Shown here: positions 14,967 to 23,886 of the stretch, one piece after another
Layout: each line of letters starts with the position of its first letter
How positions within the stretch are numbered: position 1 is the first letter of the stretch
DNA from: Embleya hyalina
Lineage (GTDB): Bacteria; Actinomycetota; Actinomycetes; Streptomycetales; Streptomycetaceae
Assembly (NCBI RefSeq): GCF_003967355.1
Contig: NZ_BIFH01000020.1
Coordinates: forward strand, 124,001 to 188,000
Direction: 5' to 3'
DNA: 64,000 nucleotides
Made by a program: the position numbers and the translations under genes
Notes under the pieces: generated by a model
What the model was told of the DNA's origin: nothing
Seen by the model: only the letters and a program-made list of their open reading frames with translations
The model's database searches: none

Positions 14967-17947
14967 AAGACCCGCTCCACCACGGCCCGCGCCAGCCTGG
15001 TCACCCGCCGATACTCCTCCAGCAGGCTGCCGGTCTCGTCCGACGCGTGCCCGAGCAGCCGGGCCACCCCGCCCAGTTCGCGCACGTCGGACGGGAAGCT
15101 GTCGGAGGACCGGCCGCGCACGATCATCACCGCGTTGCGCACCCGGGTGGCCTCGACCCACGCGTCGTCCAGCACCCGGGCGTCGTGCGCGTCGAGCAGG
15201 CCCGCGTCCCGGGCCGCCGCCAACCCCTGTCGGGTGCCGGTCACCCGCAGCGCGGGCACCTCGTGCGCGTGCCGCAACTGGAGCAGTTGCACCACCCACT
15301 CCACGTCGGCCAGACCGCCCCGGCCGAGCTTGGTGTGCGTGGTCGGGTCGGCCCCGCGCGGCAACCGCTCGGCCTCGATCCGGGCCTTCATCCGGCGGAT
15401 CTCGCGGACCTGGCCGTCGTCGATCCCCCGGCACGGGTAGCGCACCGGCTCGACCAGGTCCAGGAACCGCCGGCCCAGCTCGGCGTCGCCCGAGGTGACG
15501 TCGGCGCGCAGCAGGGCCTGGCTCTCCCACAGCTTGGACCAGCGCTCGTAGTAGGCCCGGTACGACGCGAGCGTGCGCACCAGCGGCCCCTGCCGGCCCT
15601 CGGGGCGCAGGTCGGCGTCGATCAGCAGCGGCGGATCGGTGGACGGGATCTGCAGCAGCCGGCGCACCTCGTTGCACACCCGCTGTGCGGCCTTCGCGGC
15701 CTGCTCCTCCGGCGCGCCCTCGATCGGCTCGTACACGAACATCACGTCGGCGTCGCTGCCGTAACCCTGCTCGTAGCCGCCGAACCGGCCCATGGCGATG
15801 ATCGCGATCCGGGCCGGGATCGGCCCCCGCTCGCGCTCGAACCCGTCGACGGCGGCCCGCAGCGCGCCGGTCAGCGTCGCGGCGTTGACGTCGGTCAGCG
15901 CCCGGCCGATGGCGTCCACGTCCAGCCGGCCCAGCACGTCGGCGGCGACGATCCGGAACAGCTCCCGCCGACGCACGCTGCGCGCCGCCTGTACCGCGCT
16001 CTCCGGCCCCGGCGCCCGCCCGACCGCGGCCAGGATCTCGGTCTCGAGCGCCGCCCGCGAGCGCGGCCGCAGCCCGTCCCCGTCGCCGAGTATCGCCACC
16101 GCCTCGGGCGCGCGCAGCAGCAGATCCGGCGCGAGCCGCCCCGAGGCGAGCACTCGCGCCATGTTCTCCGCCGCCGCCCCGGAGGCACCCGCCCCCGAGT
16201 CGCGCAGCAGCCGCAGGTACCAGTGCGTGTTGCCGAGCGCGTCGGAGACCTGCCGGAAGGCGAGCAGACCGGCGTCGGGGTCGGCCGAGTCGGCGAACCA
16301 GCTCAGCATCACCGGCAACAGCGTGCGCTGGATCGAGGCGCGCCTGCTGACCCCGGACGCCAGCGCCTCCAGGTGGCGCATCGCGGCGGCCGGGTCGGCG
16401 TATCCCAGCGCCTCGAACCGGGCCCGCGCGGCCTCGGCGGTGAGCCGCTGCTCGCCCGCCTTGAGCCGGGCGACCGCGTCCAGGAGCGGCCGGTAGAACA
16501 GTTTCTCGTGCAGCCGCCGCACCTCCAGCGTCTGCTGCTTCCAGGCCTTCTCCAACTCGCCCACCGGGTTCGAGCGCATGCCCATCGAGCGGGCGATCCG
16601 GCGCAGTTCGCCCGCGTCGGTGGGCAACAGGTGGGTGCGCCGCAGCCGGAAGAGCTGGATGCGGTGTTCGAGGGTGCGCAGGAAGCGGTACGCGGCGTCC
16701 AGCCCGGCGGCGTCGTCGCGGCCCACGTAACCGGCGGCGGACAGCGCGGCGAGCGCCTCCAGGGTGGAGCCGCGGCGCAGCGTCGGATCGGACTTGCCGT
16801 GCACCAACTGGAGCAACTGCACGGCGAATTCGATGTCGCGCAGCCCGCCCGGGCCGAGCTTGACCTCGCGGGCCACCTCGCGCGCGGGGATGCTGTCCAC
16901 CACCCGGCGGCGCATCGCCTGCACGTCGGCGACGAAGTTCTCCCGGCCGGCCGCGGTCCACACCATGGGCGAGACGCTGTCCATGTACTTGCGGCCCAGG
17001 GCCGGGTCGCCGGCCACCGGGCGGGCCTTGAGCAGGGCCTGGAACTCCCAGGTCTTGGCCCAGCGTTCGTAGTAGGCGAGGTGGCTGGCCAGGGTGCGGG
17101 TGAGCGGGCCGTTGCGGCCCTCGGGGCGCAGGTTGGCGTCGACCTCCCAGATCGAGCCCTCGACGGTGGTCGCCGAGCAGGCCCGCATCAGGGCGCCGGC
17201 GAGCCGGTTGGCGGCGGCGACCGCGATGCCCTCCGACACGCCGGGCGGGGCCTCGGCGACGAAGACCACGTCCACGTCGCTGATGTAGTTGAGCTCGCGT
17301 CCGCCGCACTTGCCCATGCCGATCACCGCCAGCCGGCACTGTTCGGCCTCGACCGGGTGCTCGCGGCGCACCAGGTCGAGCGCGGCGTCCAGGGTGGCGC
17401 CGGCCAGGTCGGCGAGTTCGGCGGCCACGGTCGGCTCGTCGGCCGAGCCGCACACGTCGCGCGCGGCGATGGAGAGCAGGCAGCGCCGGTAGCCGATGCG
17501 CAGCGCGTCGAGCGCCGGGTCGCCGCGCAGGCCGGTGAGCGCGCCGGTGAGCACGGTGTGGAAGTAGGCCGGGGTGGGCCGGGCGTCCCGGACGTCGTAG
17601 GTGACCAGGGAGCGCCAGTCGTCGGGGTGCCGGGCGAGGTGGTCGCCGAGCGCGGCGCTGACCCCGAGAACGCCCAGTATCCGGTCCCGGAAGGGCTTCG
17701 CGGACGCGAGCGTGGACAACAGGACCGAGCGGTCGGCGGCGGCCTCGGCGAGTCGGACCAGGCCGAGCAGCGCGAGGTCGGGGTCGGCGGTGGCGGCCAG
17801 CGCGTCCGGGAAGAGCGGGTCGTCGCCCGCGCCGAGCAGGGCCGGATCGCGCAGGTTGCGCGCGGCGCTCGCGATGTCGGTGAAGCCCAGTCGCACCAGA
17901 CGCCCGTCGGTGGCCGCCGGTTCGCGAGGCTGATCCACAGAGGTCAC
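14930..17947 (-). CDS. glnE: Bifunctional glutamine synthetase adenylyltransferase/deadenylase GlnE
   Basis: Adds AMP to, and removes it from, Tyr397 of GlnA, setting enzyme activity to nitrogen supply. The 1005-residue protein has the two expected nucleotidyltransferase domains: GMGKCGGRELNYISDVDVVF near residue 215 (adenylyl-removing half) and MGRFGGYEQGYGSDADVMF near 720 (adenylylating half), each with the GGxExxxxSDxD metal-binding core, joined by helical linkers. I chose the GTG at 17947 (protein begins VTSVDQPRE) because a TACGCT hexamer lies 6 bases upstream; an ATG seven codons earlier would overlap that hexamer. Located between glnA and glnA2, as in streptomycetes. Confidence 0.93.
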   Translation of the reverse strand: MTSVDQPREPAATDGRLVRLGFTDIASAARNLRDPALLGAGDDPLFPDALAATADPDLALLGLVRLAEAAADRSVLLSTLASAKPFRDRILGVLGVSAALGDHLARHPDDWRSLVTYDVRDARPTPAYFHTVLTGALTGLRGDPALDALRIGYRRCLLSIAARDVCGSADEPTVAAELADLAGATLDAALDLVRREHPVEAEQCRLAVIGMGKCGGRELNYISDVDVVFVAEAPPGVSEGIAVAAANRLAGALMRACSATTVEGSIWEVDANLRPEGRNGPLTRTLASHLAYYERWAKTWEFQALLKARPVAGDPALGRKYMDSVSPMVWTAAGRENFVADVQAMRRRVVDSIPAREVAREVKLGPGGLRDIEFAVQLLQLVHGKSDPTLRRGSTLEALAALSAAGYVGRDDAAGLDAAYRFLRTLEHRIQLFRLRRTHLLPTDAGELRRIARSMGMRSNPVGELEKAWKQQTLEVRRLHEKLFYRPLLDAVARLKAGEQRLTAEAARARFEALGYADPAAAMRHLEALASGVSRRASIQRTLLPVMLSWFADSADPDAGLLAFRQVSDALGNTHWYLRLLRDSGAGASGAAAENMARVLASGRLAPDLLLRAPEAVAILGDGDGLRPRSRAALETEILAAVGRAPGPESAVQAARSVRRRELFRIVAADVLGRLDVDAIGRALTDVNAATLTGALRAAVDGFERERGPIPARIAIIAMGRFGGYEQGYGSDADVMFVYEPIEGAPEEQAAKAAQRVCNEVRRLLQIPSTDPPLLIDADLRPEGRQGPLVRTLASYRAYYERWSKLWESQALLRADVTSGDAELGRRFLDLVEPVRYPCRGIDDGQVREIRRMKARIEAERLPRGADPTTHTKLGRGGLADVEWVVQLLQLRHAHEVPALRVTGTRQGLAAARDAGLLDAHDARVLDDAWVEATRVRNAVMIVRGRSSDSFPSDVRELGGVARLLGHASDETGSLLEEYRRVTRLARAVVERVFYGEDETSTGSR

Positions 17948-17953
17948 CGGCCG

Positions 17954-17959
17954 AGCGTA
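17954..17959 (-). promoter_or_regulatory. -10 hexamer, leaderless glnE
   Basis: TACGCT on the minus strand ends 6 bases before the GTG at 17947. Confidence 0.45.
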
Positions 17960-18171
17960 TCCGGTCAAACGACTGATCGATCAAGAACGGAACTGGGAAT
18001 GTGGACGCGCCGCACCGGAGGTTCGCCGAGCCCCCCGACCGCGGCGAACACATGTGCGGCGCGCCCTTGTCCGGTGGTGAACGGCGATTCCACTCTGCGA
18101 GCCGTCCGTCCCACGGCCCGAAGAGGCCTCCGTAGCGACGAGCCGCCATACGCCACCGTACGGGACGTCAC

Positions 18172-18187
18172 CCTACGTTAGCGTAGG
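18172..18187. promoter_or_regulatory. CCTACG-TTAG-CGTAGG operator
   Basis: A perfect 6+4+6 palindrome four bases before the TetR ATG at 18192. It contains the only plausible -10 (TACGTT, 18174-18179), so a bound repressor would block initiation. Probable autoregulatory site. Confidence 0.72.
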
Positions 18188-18191
18188 TGCC

Positions 18192-18818
18192 ATGCGCAAC
18201 GGTGTTCCCTCGGAGAGGGTTCAATCAGACGACGAACCGGAACGGTCCGCTCGCCCCGGCCGCCGCACCCTCAGCCGAGAGGACTGGGCTCGAGCGGCCC
18301 TGGAGGCGATGCGGGAAGGCGGCCTGGGCGCGGTCGCGGTGGAACCCCTCGCGGAACGCCTCGGCACCACCAAGGGCAGTTTCTACTGGCACTTCAAGGA
18401 TCGTGACTCGCTCATCCAGGCCGCCCTGGAGCGCTGGGTGGCCGAGTCCGAGGAACTGATGGCCGCGGCCGAGCGGATCGCCGATCCGGTCGAACGCGGG
18501 CGCCGACTCACCGAGTACGCGTTCACCGCGCCCAGCGGCGCGGACATCACCACCACGCTGCTGATCCACGCCCAGCACCCCGTGGTCGGCCCGATCCTGG
18601 AGCAGGTCACCCGTCGACGCCTGGAGTTCGGCGCCCGGTTGACCGAGGAGCTGGGCCTGCCTGCCGACGCCGCCTACCGGCACGCGCTGACCGCGCTGAC
18701 CATGACCGTCGGCATCGCGCTGATCCGCCGGGGCGCGCCGCAACTGCTGCCGCAGGGTGAGGAGAAGGACGCCTACGTCCGCTACATCCTGGAGCTGCTC
18801 GGCCCGCCGATGTCCTGA
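18192..18818 (+). CDS. TetR family transcriptional regulator
   Basis: A 208-residue regulator. Residues 25-75 are the TetR DNA-binding domain with the recognition segment VEPLAERLGTTKGSFYWHFKDRDSLIQAAL. The remaining helices form a ligand pocket of unknown specificity. It is monocistronic, divergent from glnE and convergent with glnA2. A perfect palindrome overlaps its own promoter, so it is very likely self-repressing. Whether it also controls glnE or another distant gene cannot be told from here. Confidence 0.88.
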   Translation: MRNGVPSERVQSDDEPERSARPGRRTLSREDWARAALEAMREGGLGAVAVEPLAERLGTTKGSFYWHFKDRDSLIQAALERWVAESEELMAAAERIADPVERGRRLTEYAFTAPSGADITTTLLIHAQHPVVGPILEQVTRRRLEFGARLTEELGLPADAAYRHALTALTMTVGIALIRRGAPQLLPQGEEKDAYVRYILELLGPPMS

Positions 18819-18903
18819 GCGGGGACGTCCCGAGCGGGCGTGCCGGCCGCCCCCGGCCGCAGGCGGTCCGTACGCCCGACCCTCCCGCGCCGCCCGACGA
18901 TCG

Positions 18904-18934
18904 ACGGCCCGATCCCCCGGCGGGGTCGGGCCGT
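18904..18934. terminator. Hairpin between TetR and glnA2
   Basis: ACGGCCCGA pairs with TCGGGCCGT around a GC-rich inner stem, between convergent stops. A 13-base direct repeat (CGGAACCGGACTC) lies just beyond at 18944 and 18961. Confidence 0.6.
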
Positions 18935-19011
18935 TCGACGTGGCGGAACCGGACTCCGAGCGGAACCGGACTCGGCGCGGTGCCGCACCCGCGGCGGTGC
19001 CGGCGCCCGCC

Positions 19012-20373
19012 TCAGAGCACCGGCAGGTAGCGCTTCAGCTCGAAGGGAGTCACCTGCTGGCGGTACTCCTCCCACTCGTGCCGCTTGTTGCGCAGGAAGA
19101 ACTCGAAGACGTGCTCGCCCAGGATCTCCGGCAGCAACTCGCTGCGCTCCATCAGCGCGATCGCCTCGGCCAGGTTCTGCGGCAGCGGCGCGATGCCGAG
19201 CGCGCGCCGCTCGGCGTCGGTCAGCGCCCACACGTCGTCCTCGGCGCCCGGAGGCAACTCGTAGCCCTCCTCGACGCCCTTGAGCCCGGCGCCGAGCAGC
19301 ACGGCGTAGGCCAGGTAGGGGTTGCACGCCGAGTCGATCTGGCGCACCTCGATCCGGGTCGACTGCCCCTTGGTGGGCTTGTACATCGGCACGCGCACCA
19401 GGGCGGAGCGGTTGTTGTGGCCCCAGCAGATGTACGACGGCGCCTCGCCGCCCATGCCCGCGGTGCGCGCCGACGCGCCCCACAGCCGCTTGTACGAGTT
19501 GACCCACTGGTTCGTGATCGCGGCCATCTCGCCCGCGTGCCGCAGCAGCCCCGCGATGAACGAGCGGCCGACCTTGGAGAGTTGGTACTCGGCGCCGGCC
19601 TCGTAGAACGCGTTGCGGTCGCCCTCGAACAGGGACAGGTGGGTGTGCATCCCCGAACCCGGGTGCTCGGAGAACGGCTTGGGCATGAAGGACGCGTGCA
19701 CGCCCTGCTCCAGCGCGACCTCCTTGACCACCAGACGGAAGGTCATGATGTTGTCCGCCGTGCTCAGCGCGTCGGCGTAGCGCAGGTCGATCTCCTGCTG
19801 GCCCGGTGCGCCCTCGTGGTGGCTGAACTCGACCGAGATGCCCATGTTCTCGAGCATCGTGATCGCCTGGCGGCGGAAGTCCTGGCCGACCGGCTGCGGG
19901 GTGTGGTCGAAGTAGCCGCTGTGGTCGATCGGCGTCGGCGGGGTCCCGTCGACCGGCTTCTCCTTCAGCAGGAAGAACTCGATCTCGGGGTGCGTGTAGA
20001 AGGTGAAGCCCTTCTCCGAGGCCCGCTCCAGGGTGCGCTTGAGCACGTAGCGAGGGTCGGCGAAGGACGGCGAGCCGTCGGGCATCAGGATGTCGCAGAA
20101 CATGCGAGCGGTACCGGGGGCCTCGGCCCGCCACGGCAGTATCTGGAACGTGGCCGGGTCCGGCTTGGCGAGCATGTCCGACTCGTGCACGCGCGCGAAG
20201 CCCTCGATCGCCGAGCCGTCGAAGCCGATGCCCTCGGCGAACGCCTGCTCGAGTTCGGCCGGTGCCACCGCGACGGATTTCAGGAAGCCGAGCACGTCGG
20301 TGAACCAGAGCCGCACGAACCGGATGTCGCGCTCCTCGAGGGTGCGGAGCACGAACTCCTGCTGCTTATCCAT
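19012..20373 (-). CDS. glnA2: Glutamine synthetase-like enzyme GlnA2 (gamma-glutamylpolyamine synthetase type)
   Basis: A 453-residue type I GS fold: DGSAIEGFARVHESDM, metal-site THPEIEFFLL and FSHHEGAPGQQEIDLRYAD, GSGMHTHLSLF and NNRSALVRVPM are intact. The adenylylation loop reads EDDVWALTDAE, with Trp where GlnA has Tyr397, so GlnE cannot control it. In S. coelicolor the gene at this locus (near glnE) has been described as a gamma-glutamylpolyamine synthetase for polyamine use and detoxification; assignment here rests on sequence type and position. The ATG follows AAGGATAGGG by 4-8 bases. A near-consensus GlnR box lies 80-95 bases upstream. Confidence 0.88.
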   Translation of the reverse strand: MDKQQEFVLRTLEERDIRFVRLWFTDVLGFLKSVAVAPAELEQAFAEGIGFDGSAIEGFARVHESDMLAKPDPATFQILPWRAEAPGTARMFCDILMPDGSPSFADPRYVLKRTLERASEKGFTFYTHPEIEFFLLKEKPVDGTPPTPIDHSGYFDHTPQPVGQDFRRQAITMLENMGISVEFSHHEGAPGQQEIDLRYADALSTADNIMTFRLVVKEVALEQGVHASFMPKPFSEHPGSGMHTHLSLFEGDRNAFYEAGAEYQLSKVGRSFIAGLLRHAGEMAAITNQWVNSYKRLWGASARTAGMGGEAPSYICWGHNNRSALVRVPMYKPTKGQSTRIEVRQIDSACNPYLAYAVLLGAGLKGVEEGYELPPGAEDDVWALTDAERRALGIAPLPQNLAEAIALMERSELLPEILGEHVFEFFLRNKRHEWEEYRQQVTPFELKRYLPVL

Positions 20374-20436
20374 AATTCCCTATCCTTGCAGGTCGGACGG
20401 CCTGTGAGCGATCGGCGGGGGCACCGCGGGCACCCG

Positions 20437-20468
20437 AGTATCCCGCTGCGGGGTTTCGGGCACATTAC
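20437..20468 (-). promoter_or_regulatory. Candidate GlnR half-site and -10 of glnA2
   Basis: Reading the minus strand, GTAAT-6-GAAAC (20468-20453) differs from the GlnR pattern gTnAC-n6-GaAAC at one base. GATACT (20442-20437) is a -10 ten bases further on. The box sits inside GGGCAC-ATTAC-GTGCCC (20458-20474), an inverted repeat. No second box at 22 bases is visible. Confidence 0.4.
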
Positions 20469-20842
20469 GTGCCCTTTGCGTTGCGTCCTCGGCCGCGTAC
20501 AGCTACCGCCGTGCTTCGCCACGCCCCGTGCTCCGGTACCCCGAAACCGCTCGGGGACGACCTGCGGGGCGGCTGTTTCGTGCGGCATCACACCCGTCGG
20601 GGAATCCCGTCGGGCGAGTCGTCGGGGCCCGGTGGTCAACCGTGCCAAGGGTATCCTCCGGGCGGTTCGACGCCGAGCCCCGGGCCCGCCCGGGCGAACG
20701 CCTTTCGCCCGCTGTTGGCCTGCGGTTTTCCGTCCGGCCGAGGGGCCGCCACCGCACGCCGCGCCCGGTCCGCGCGAGTGGGTCGCGGGTGGGTCGCGAT
20801 GACCCGCGTCGACTATTCGTCACATTGACGTCAAGGGTTGGG

Positions 20843-20848
20843 TACATT
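20843..20848 (+). promoter_or_regulatory. -10 hexamer, leaderless nadE
   Basis: TACATT ends 7 bases before the GTG at 20856. A 10-base palindrome TTGACGTCAA lies just upstream (20825-20834). Confidence 0.5.
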
Positions 20849-20855
20849 GGAACGC

Positions 20856-22622
20856 GTGACCCGGATTCGCATCGCCCTCAGCCAGATCGACCCCACGGTC
20901 GGCGACCTCGACGGCAACGCCGAACTGGTGCTCGGCCGCACCCGGCGGGCCGCCGAGCGCGGCGCGACGCTCGTCGCCTTCCCGGAGATGGCGCTGACCG
21001 GCTACCCCGTCGAGGACCTGGCACTGCGCTCGTCCTTCGTCGAGGCCTCCCGACTGGCCATGGAGGACCTCGCCGGCCGGCTCGCCGCCGAGGGGCTGGG
21101 CGAGATCGCGGTGGTCGTCGGCTTCCTGGACCGGTGCGAGACGTCCTCCCCGCGCCTGGGCCGCCCGGCCGGCGCCCCGCAGAACGCGGTCGCGGTGCTG
21201 CACCGGGGCCGGATCGCGGCCCGCTCGGCCAAGCACCACCTGCCCAACTACGGCGTGTTCGACGAATACCGCTACTTCGTGCCCGGCGACCGGCTCCTGG
21301 TCGCCCGGATCGGCGGAGTGGACATCGCGATCGCGGTCTGCGAGGACCTGTGGCAGGAGGGCGGCCCGGTGGCCGCCGCGCGCGCCGCGCGGGTCGGACT
21401 GCTGCTGTCGATCAACGCGTCGCCGTACGAGGTGAGCAAGGACGACTCGCGGCTCGACCTGGTCCGCCGCCGGGCCCGCGAGGCCGACTGCACGCTCGCC
21501 TACGTCAACGCCTTCGGCGGGCAGGACGAACTGGTCTTCGACGGCGACTCGCTGATCGTGGACGCCGGGGGCCGGGTGCTCTCGCGCGCCGCACGGTTCG
21601 ACGAGGAACTGCTCGTGGCCGATCTGGACCTGCCGCCGCGCACCGTCGACGCCCGGCTCGCGGGCACGGACGACACGGTGGCCGACGACCTGACCATCCG
21701 GCACGTGGTGCTGACCGAGGAGTCCGCGCCGCCGCCCGCGCCCGCCGCCGGGCACAGCGTCGCGCCGGCCCTGTCCGACGACGCGGAGATCTACCGGGCG
21801 CTGGTCCTGGGTCTGCGCGACTACGTGGCCAAGAACGGCTTCGCGTCGGTCCTGCTGGGCCTGTCCGGCGGGATCGACTCGGCCCTGGTCGCGGCGATCG
21901 CGGCCGACGCGGTGGGCGGCGGCAACGTGTACGGCGTCTCGATGCCCGGCAGCTACTCCTCCGTGCACTCCAGGGACGACGCGGCCGAGACCGCCGAGCG
22001 GATCGGGCTCGACTACCGGCAGGTGCCGATCGCGCCGATGGTCGACGCCTACCTGGCCGCGCTCGGGCTGACCGGCCTGGCCGAGGAGAACCTCCAGGCA
22101 CGGGTGCGCGGCACCACCCTGATGGGCCTGTCCAACCAGGAGGGCCACCTGGTCCTGGCCACCGGCAACAAGAGCGAGCTGGCCTGCGGCTACTCCACCC
22201 TGTACGGCGACGCGGTGGGCGGCTTCGCGCCGATCAAGGACGTGCCCAAGACCGCGGTGTGGCGGCTGGCCCGCTGGCGCAACGCCGAGGCCGAGCGGCG
22301 CGGCGAGGTCGCGCCGATCCCGGTCAACTCGATCACCAAGCCGCCCAGCGCCGAGCTGCGCCCGGGCCAGGTCGACACCGACTCGCTGCCGCCCTACGAA
22401 CTGCTCGACGCCATCCTGGACGACTACGTCGAACGGGACATGGGCCGCGACGCGATCGTGGCCGCGGGCTTCGAGCCGGCGCTGGTGGACCGCGTCCTGA
22501 CCCTCGTGGACACCGCCGAGTACAAGCGGCGCCAATACCCCCCGGGCACCAAGATCTCGCTCAAGGCCTTCGGCCGCGACCGCCGCCTGCCCATCACCAG
22601 CCGGTGGCGCGAAAGCGGCTGA
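20856..22622 (+). CDS. nadE: Glutamine-dependent NAD+ synthetase
   Basis: Final step of NAD synthesis: amidates nicotinic acid adenine dinucleotide, using glutamine and ATP. The 588-residue two-domain form has an N-terminal nitrilase-type glutaminase (Glu in FPEMALTGYP, Lys in KHHLPNYGVFDEYRYF, nucleophilic Cys in AVCEDLW) and a C-terminal NAD synthetase domain with the P-loop LSGGIDSALVAAI and LATGNKSELACGY. Start is the GTG at 20856, giving VTRIRIALSQIDPTVGD; an ATG six codons upstream would fall within the promoter. Located next to glnA2, so glutamine users cluster here. A perfect 18-base-pair terminator follows. Confidence 0.95.
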   Translation: MTRIRIALSQIDPTVGDLDGNAELVLGRTRRAAERGATLVAFPEMALTGYPVEDLALRSSFVEASRLAMEDLAGRLAAEGLGEIAVVVGFLDRCETSSPRLGRPAGAPQNAVAVLHRGRIAARSAKHHLPNYGVFDEYRYFVPGDRLLVARIGGVDIAIAVCEDLWQEGGPVAAARAARVGLLLSINASPYEVSKDDSRLDLVRRRAREADCTLAYVNAFGGQDELVFDGDSLIVDAGGRVLSRAARFDEELLVADLDLPPRTVDARLAGTDDTVADDLTIRHVVLTEESAPPPAPAAGHSVAPALSDDAEIYRALVLGLRDYVAKNGFASVLLGLSGGIDSALVAAIAADAVGGGNVYGVSMPGSYSSVHSRDDAAETAERIGLDYRQVPIAPMVDAYLAALGLTGLAEENLQARVRGTTLMGLSNQEGHLVLATGNKSELACGYSTLYGDAVGGFAPIKDVPKTAVWRLARWRNAEAERRGEVAPIPVNSITKPPSAELRPGQVDTDSLPPYELLDAILDDYVERDMGRDAIVAAGFEPALVDRVLTLVDTAEYKRRQYPPGTKISLKAFGRDRRLPITSRWRESG

Positions 22623-22657
22623 CCGGGAATCGGGCCGGCGGGGGTCCGGGAGCCGAG

Positions 22658-22698
22658 ACGCCGAAGGGCCCGACCGATGCGGTCGGGCCCTTCGGCGT
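22658..22698. terminator. Bidirectional terminator nadE/EEP gene
   Basis: Eighteen-base perfect arms with a GATGC loop, between the nadE stop and the convergent hydrolase stop. Confidence 0.92.
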
Positions 22699-22714
22699 GT
22701 GGGTTCGCGGCGCC

Positions 22715-23770
22715 TCAGCTCAGGCGCAGGTCCGCCTGGACCGGCTTGTGGTCGCTCGGGGTGCTGCCGAGGACCTTCGCGTCGGCCGCGGCCATGCCCC
22801 GGTACATGATGTGGTCGATGGCGGCCATCGGGAACGACTCGGGCCAGGTGAAGCCCATGCCCGTGCCCGCCGTGTCCTGGGCGTCGCGCAGGTAGCGGGT
22901 GACCGGGCGCAGCGCGCGGTCGTCGGTGGTGCCGTTGAGGTCGCCGACCAGGACCACGTGCGGCGCCGACTCGACCGCGAGCGACGTGGCGAGCCGGTCG
23001 ATCGTGTGGTTGCGGTCGCCGACGGTGAAGCCGCTCGGGCCGAAGCGCACCGACGCCAGGTGCGCGACGTAGAAGGCGACGTCGCCCTTGGGGGTGGTGA
23101 TCACGGTGCGCAGCGCCCGGGTGAAGCCCATCCCGACGTCGATCGCCTCGGCCTTGCTCATCGGGAAGCGGACCTTGGTCCACACCGCCACCGTGCCCTC
23201 GTGCTGCACATTCGGGTACAGGTCCTTGAGCACGGCGTTGTACTGCTTCCACGCGCCCTCGGGCAGTTCCTCCAGCGCGATCACGTCCGCGCCCGAGCCG
23301 AGCAGCGAGCGGGCGGTGCCGGCCGGGTCGGGGTTGCCCGCGTTGACGTTGTGGCTGACCACCCGCAGGTCGTGCGGGCCGCCGCCGCGGCCGGGCAGGA
23401 AGAAGCCGCCGAACATGGTCACCCAGACCAGGACCGGCAACATCGTCGCGGCGACCGCGGTCCACGAACGGCGGATCGCCGCGCAGATCAGCAGCAGCGG
23501 GACGACCAGGCCCGCCCAGGGCAGGAAGGTCTCGATGAAGCTGCCCCAGTTGCCCGGGGTGTTGGGCACGAGCCGGTGGAAGGCCATCGGCAGCGCGGCC
23601 AGCACCGCGAACACCGCGATCACCCGGCCGCGCCGCCACGGCGGGGTGCGCCAGACGCGGACCGCGCCGTCCCGGATCGACTCCCACGACCAACGTGACC
23701 CGCGCCGCGGACCGCCGTCGCCGGCCGGCTGCGGCTCGGCTCCGGTATCGGTCGTGGTGGGCCACGTCAT
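22715..23770 (-). CDS. Membrane-anchored endonuclease/exonuclease/phosphatase family protein
   Basis: A 351-residue protein. Three hydrophobic segments at about 45-125 (VIAVFAVLAALPMAF, WAGLVVPLLLICAAI, AATMLPVLVWVTMFGGFFL) anchor an EEP domain, probably outside the cell. The domain shows RVVSHNVNAGN (Asn), DVIALEELPEG (metal-binding Glu), VLVGDLNGT (catalytic Asp and Asn) and SDHKPV (catalytic Asp-His), the full DNase I-like active site. The substrate may be nucleic acid or a phospholipid; I cannot tell. The ATG at 23770 has an AGGAGG ribosome site 5 bases upstream. Confidence 0.87.
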   Translation of the reverse strand: MTWPTTTDTGAEPQPAGDGGPRRGSRWSWESIRDGAVRVWRTPPWRRGRVIAVFAVLAALPMAFHRLVPNTPGNWGSFIETFLPWAGLVVPLLLICAAIRRSWTAVAATMLPVLVWVTMFGGFFLPGRGGGPHDLRVVSHNVNAGNPDPAGTARSLLGSGADVIALEELPEGAWKQYNAVLKDLYPNVQHEGTVAVWTKVRFPMSKAEAIDVGMGFTRALRTVITTPKGDVAFYVAHLASVRFGPSGFTVGDRNHTIDRLATSLAVESAPHVVLVGDLNGTTDDRALRPVTRYLRDAQDTAGTGMGFTWPESFPMAAIDHIMYRGMAAADAKVLGSTPSDHKPVQADLRLS

Positions 23771-23886
23771 GCTGCCTCCTGATGTCCCGGGGGTACGGGT
23801 CCCGACTGTCCGCGTCAACGTACGAACAAAACGTCGCCTACGTCGAAACGGACGCCGGGAAGCGGCCGATAGGTTCCCTTTTGGGC

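Noticed and set aside
14384-18181. Open frame of about 1265 codons on the plus strand opposite glnE
   Set aside because: Antisense shadow; the translation is Arg/Gly/Pro-rich with no family, while glnE is complete.
20530-23700. Plus-strand open frame of about 1056 codons spanning nadE and the EEP gene
   Set aside because: It runs through a strong terminator and is out of frame with both recognised proteins.
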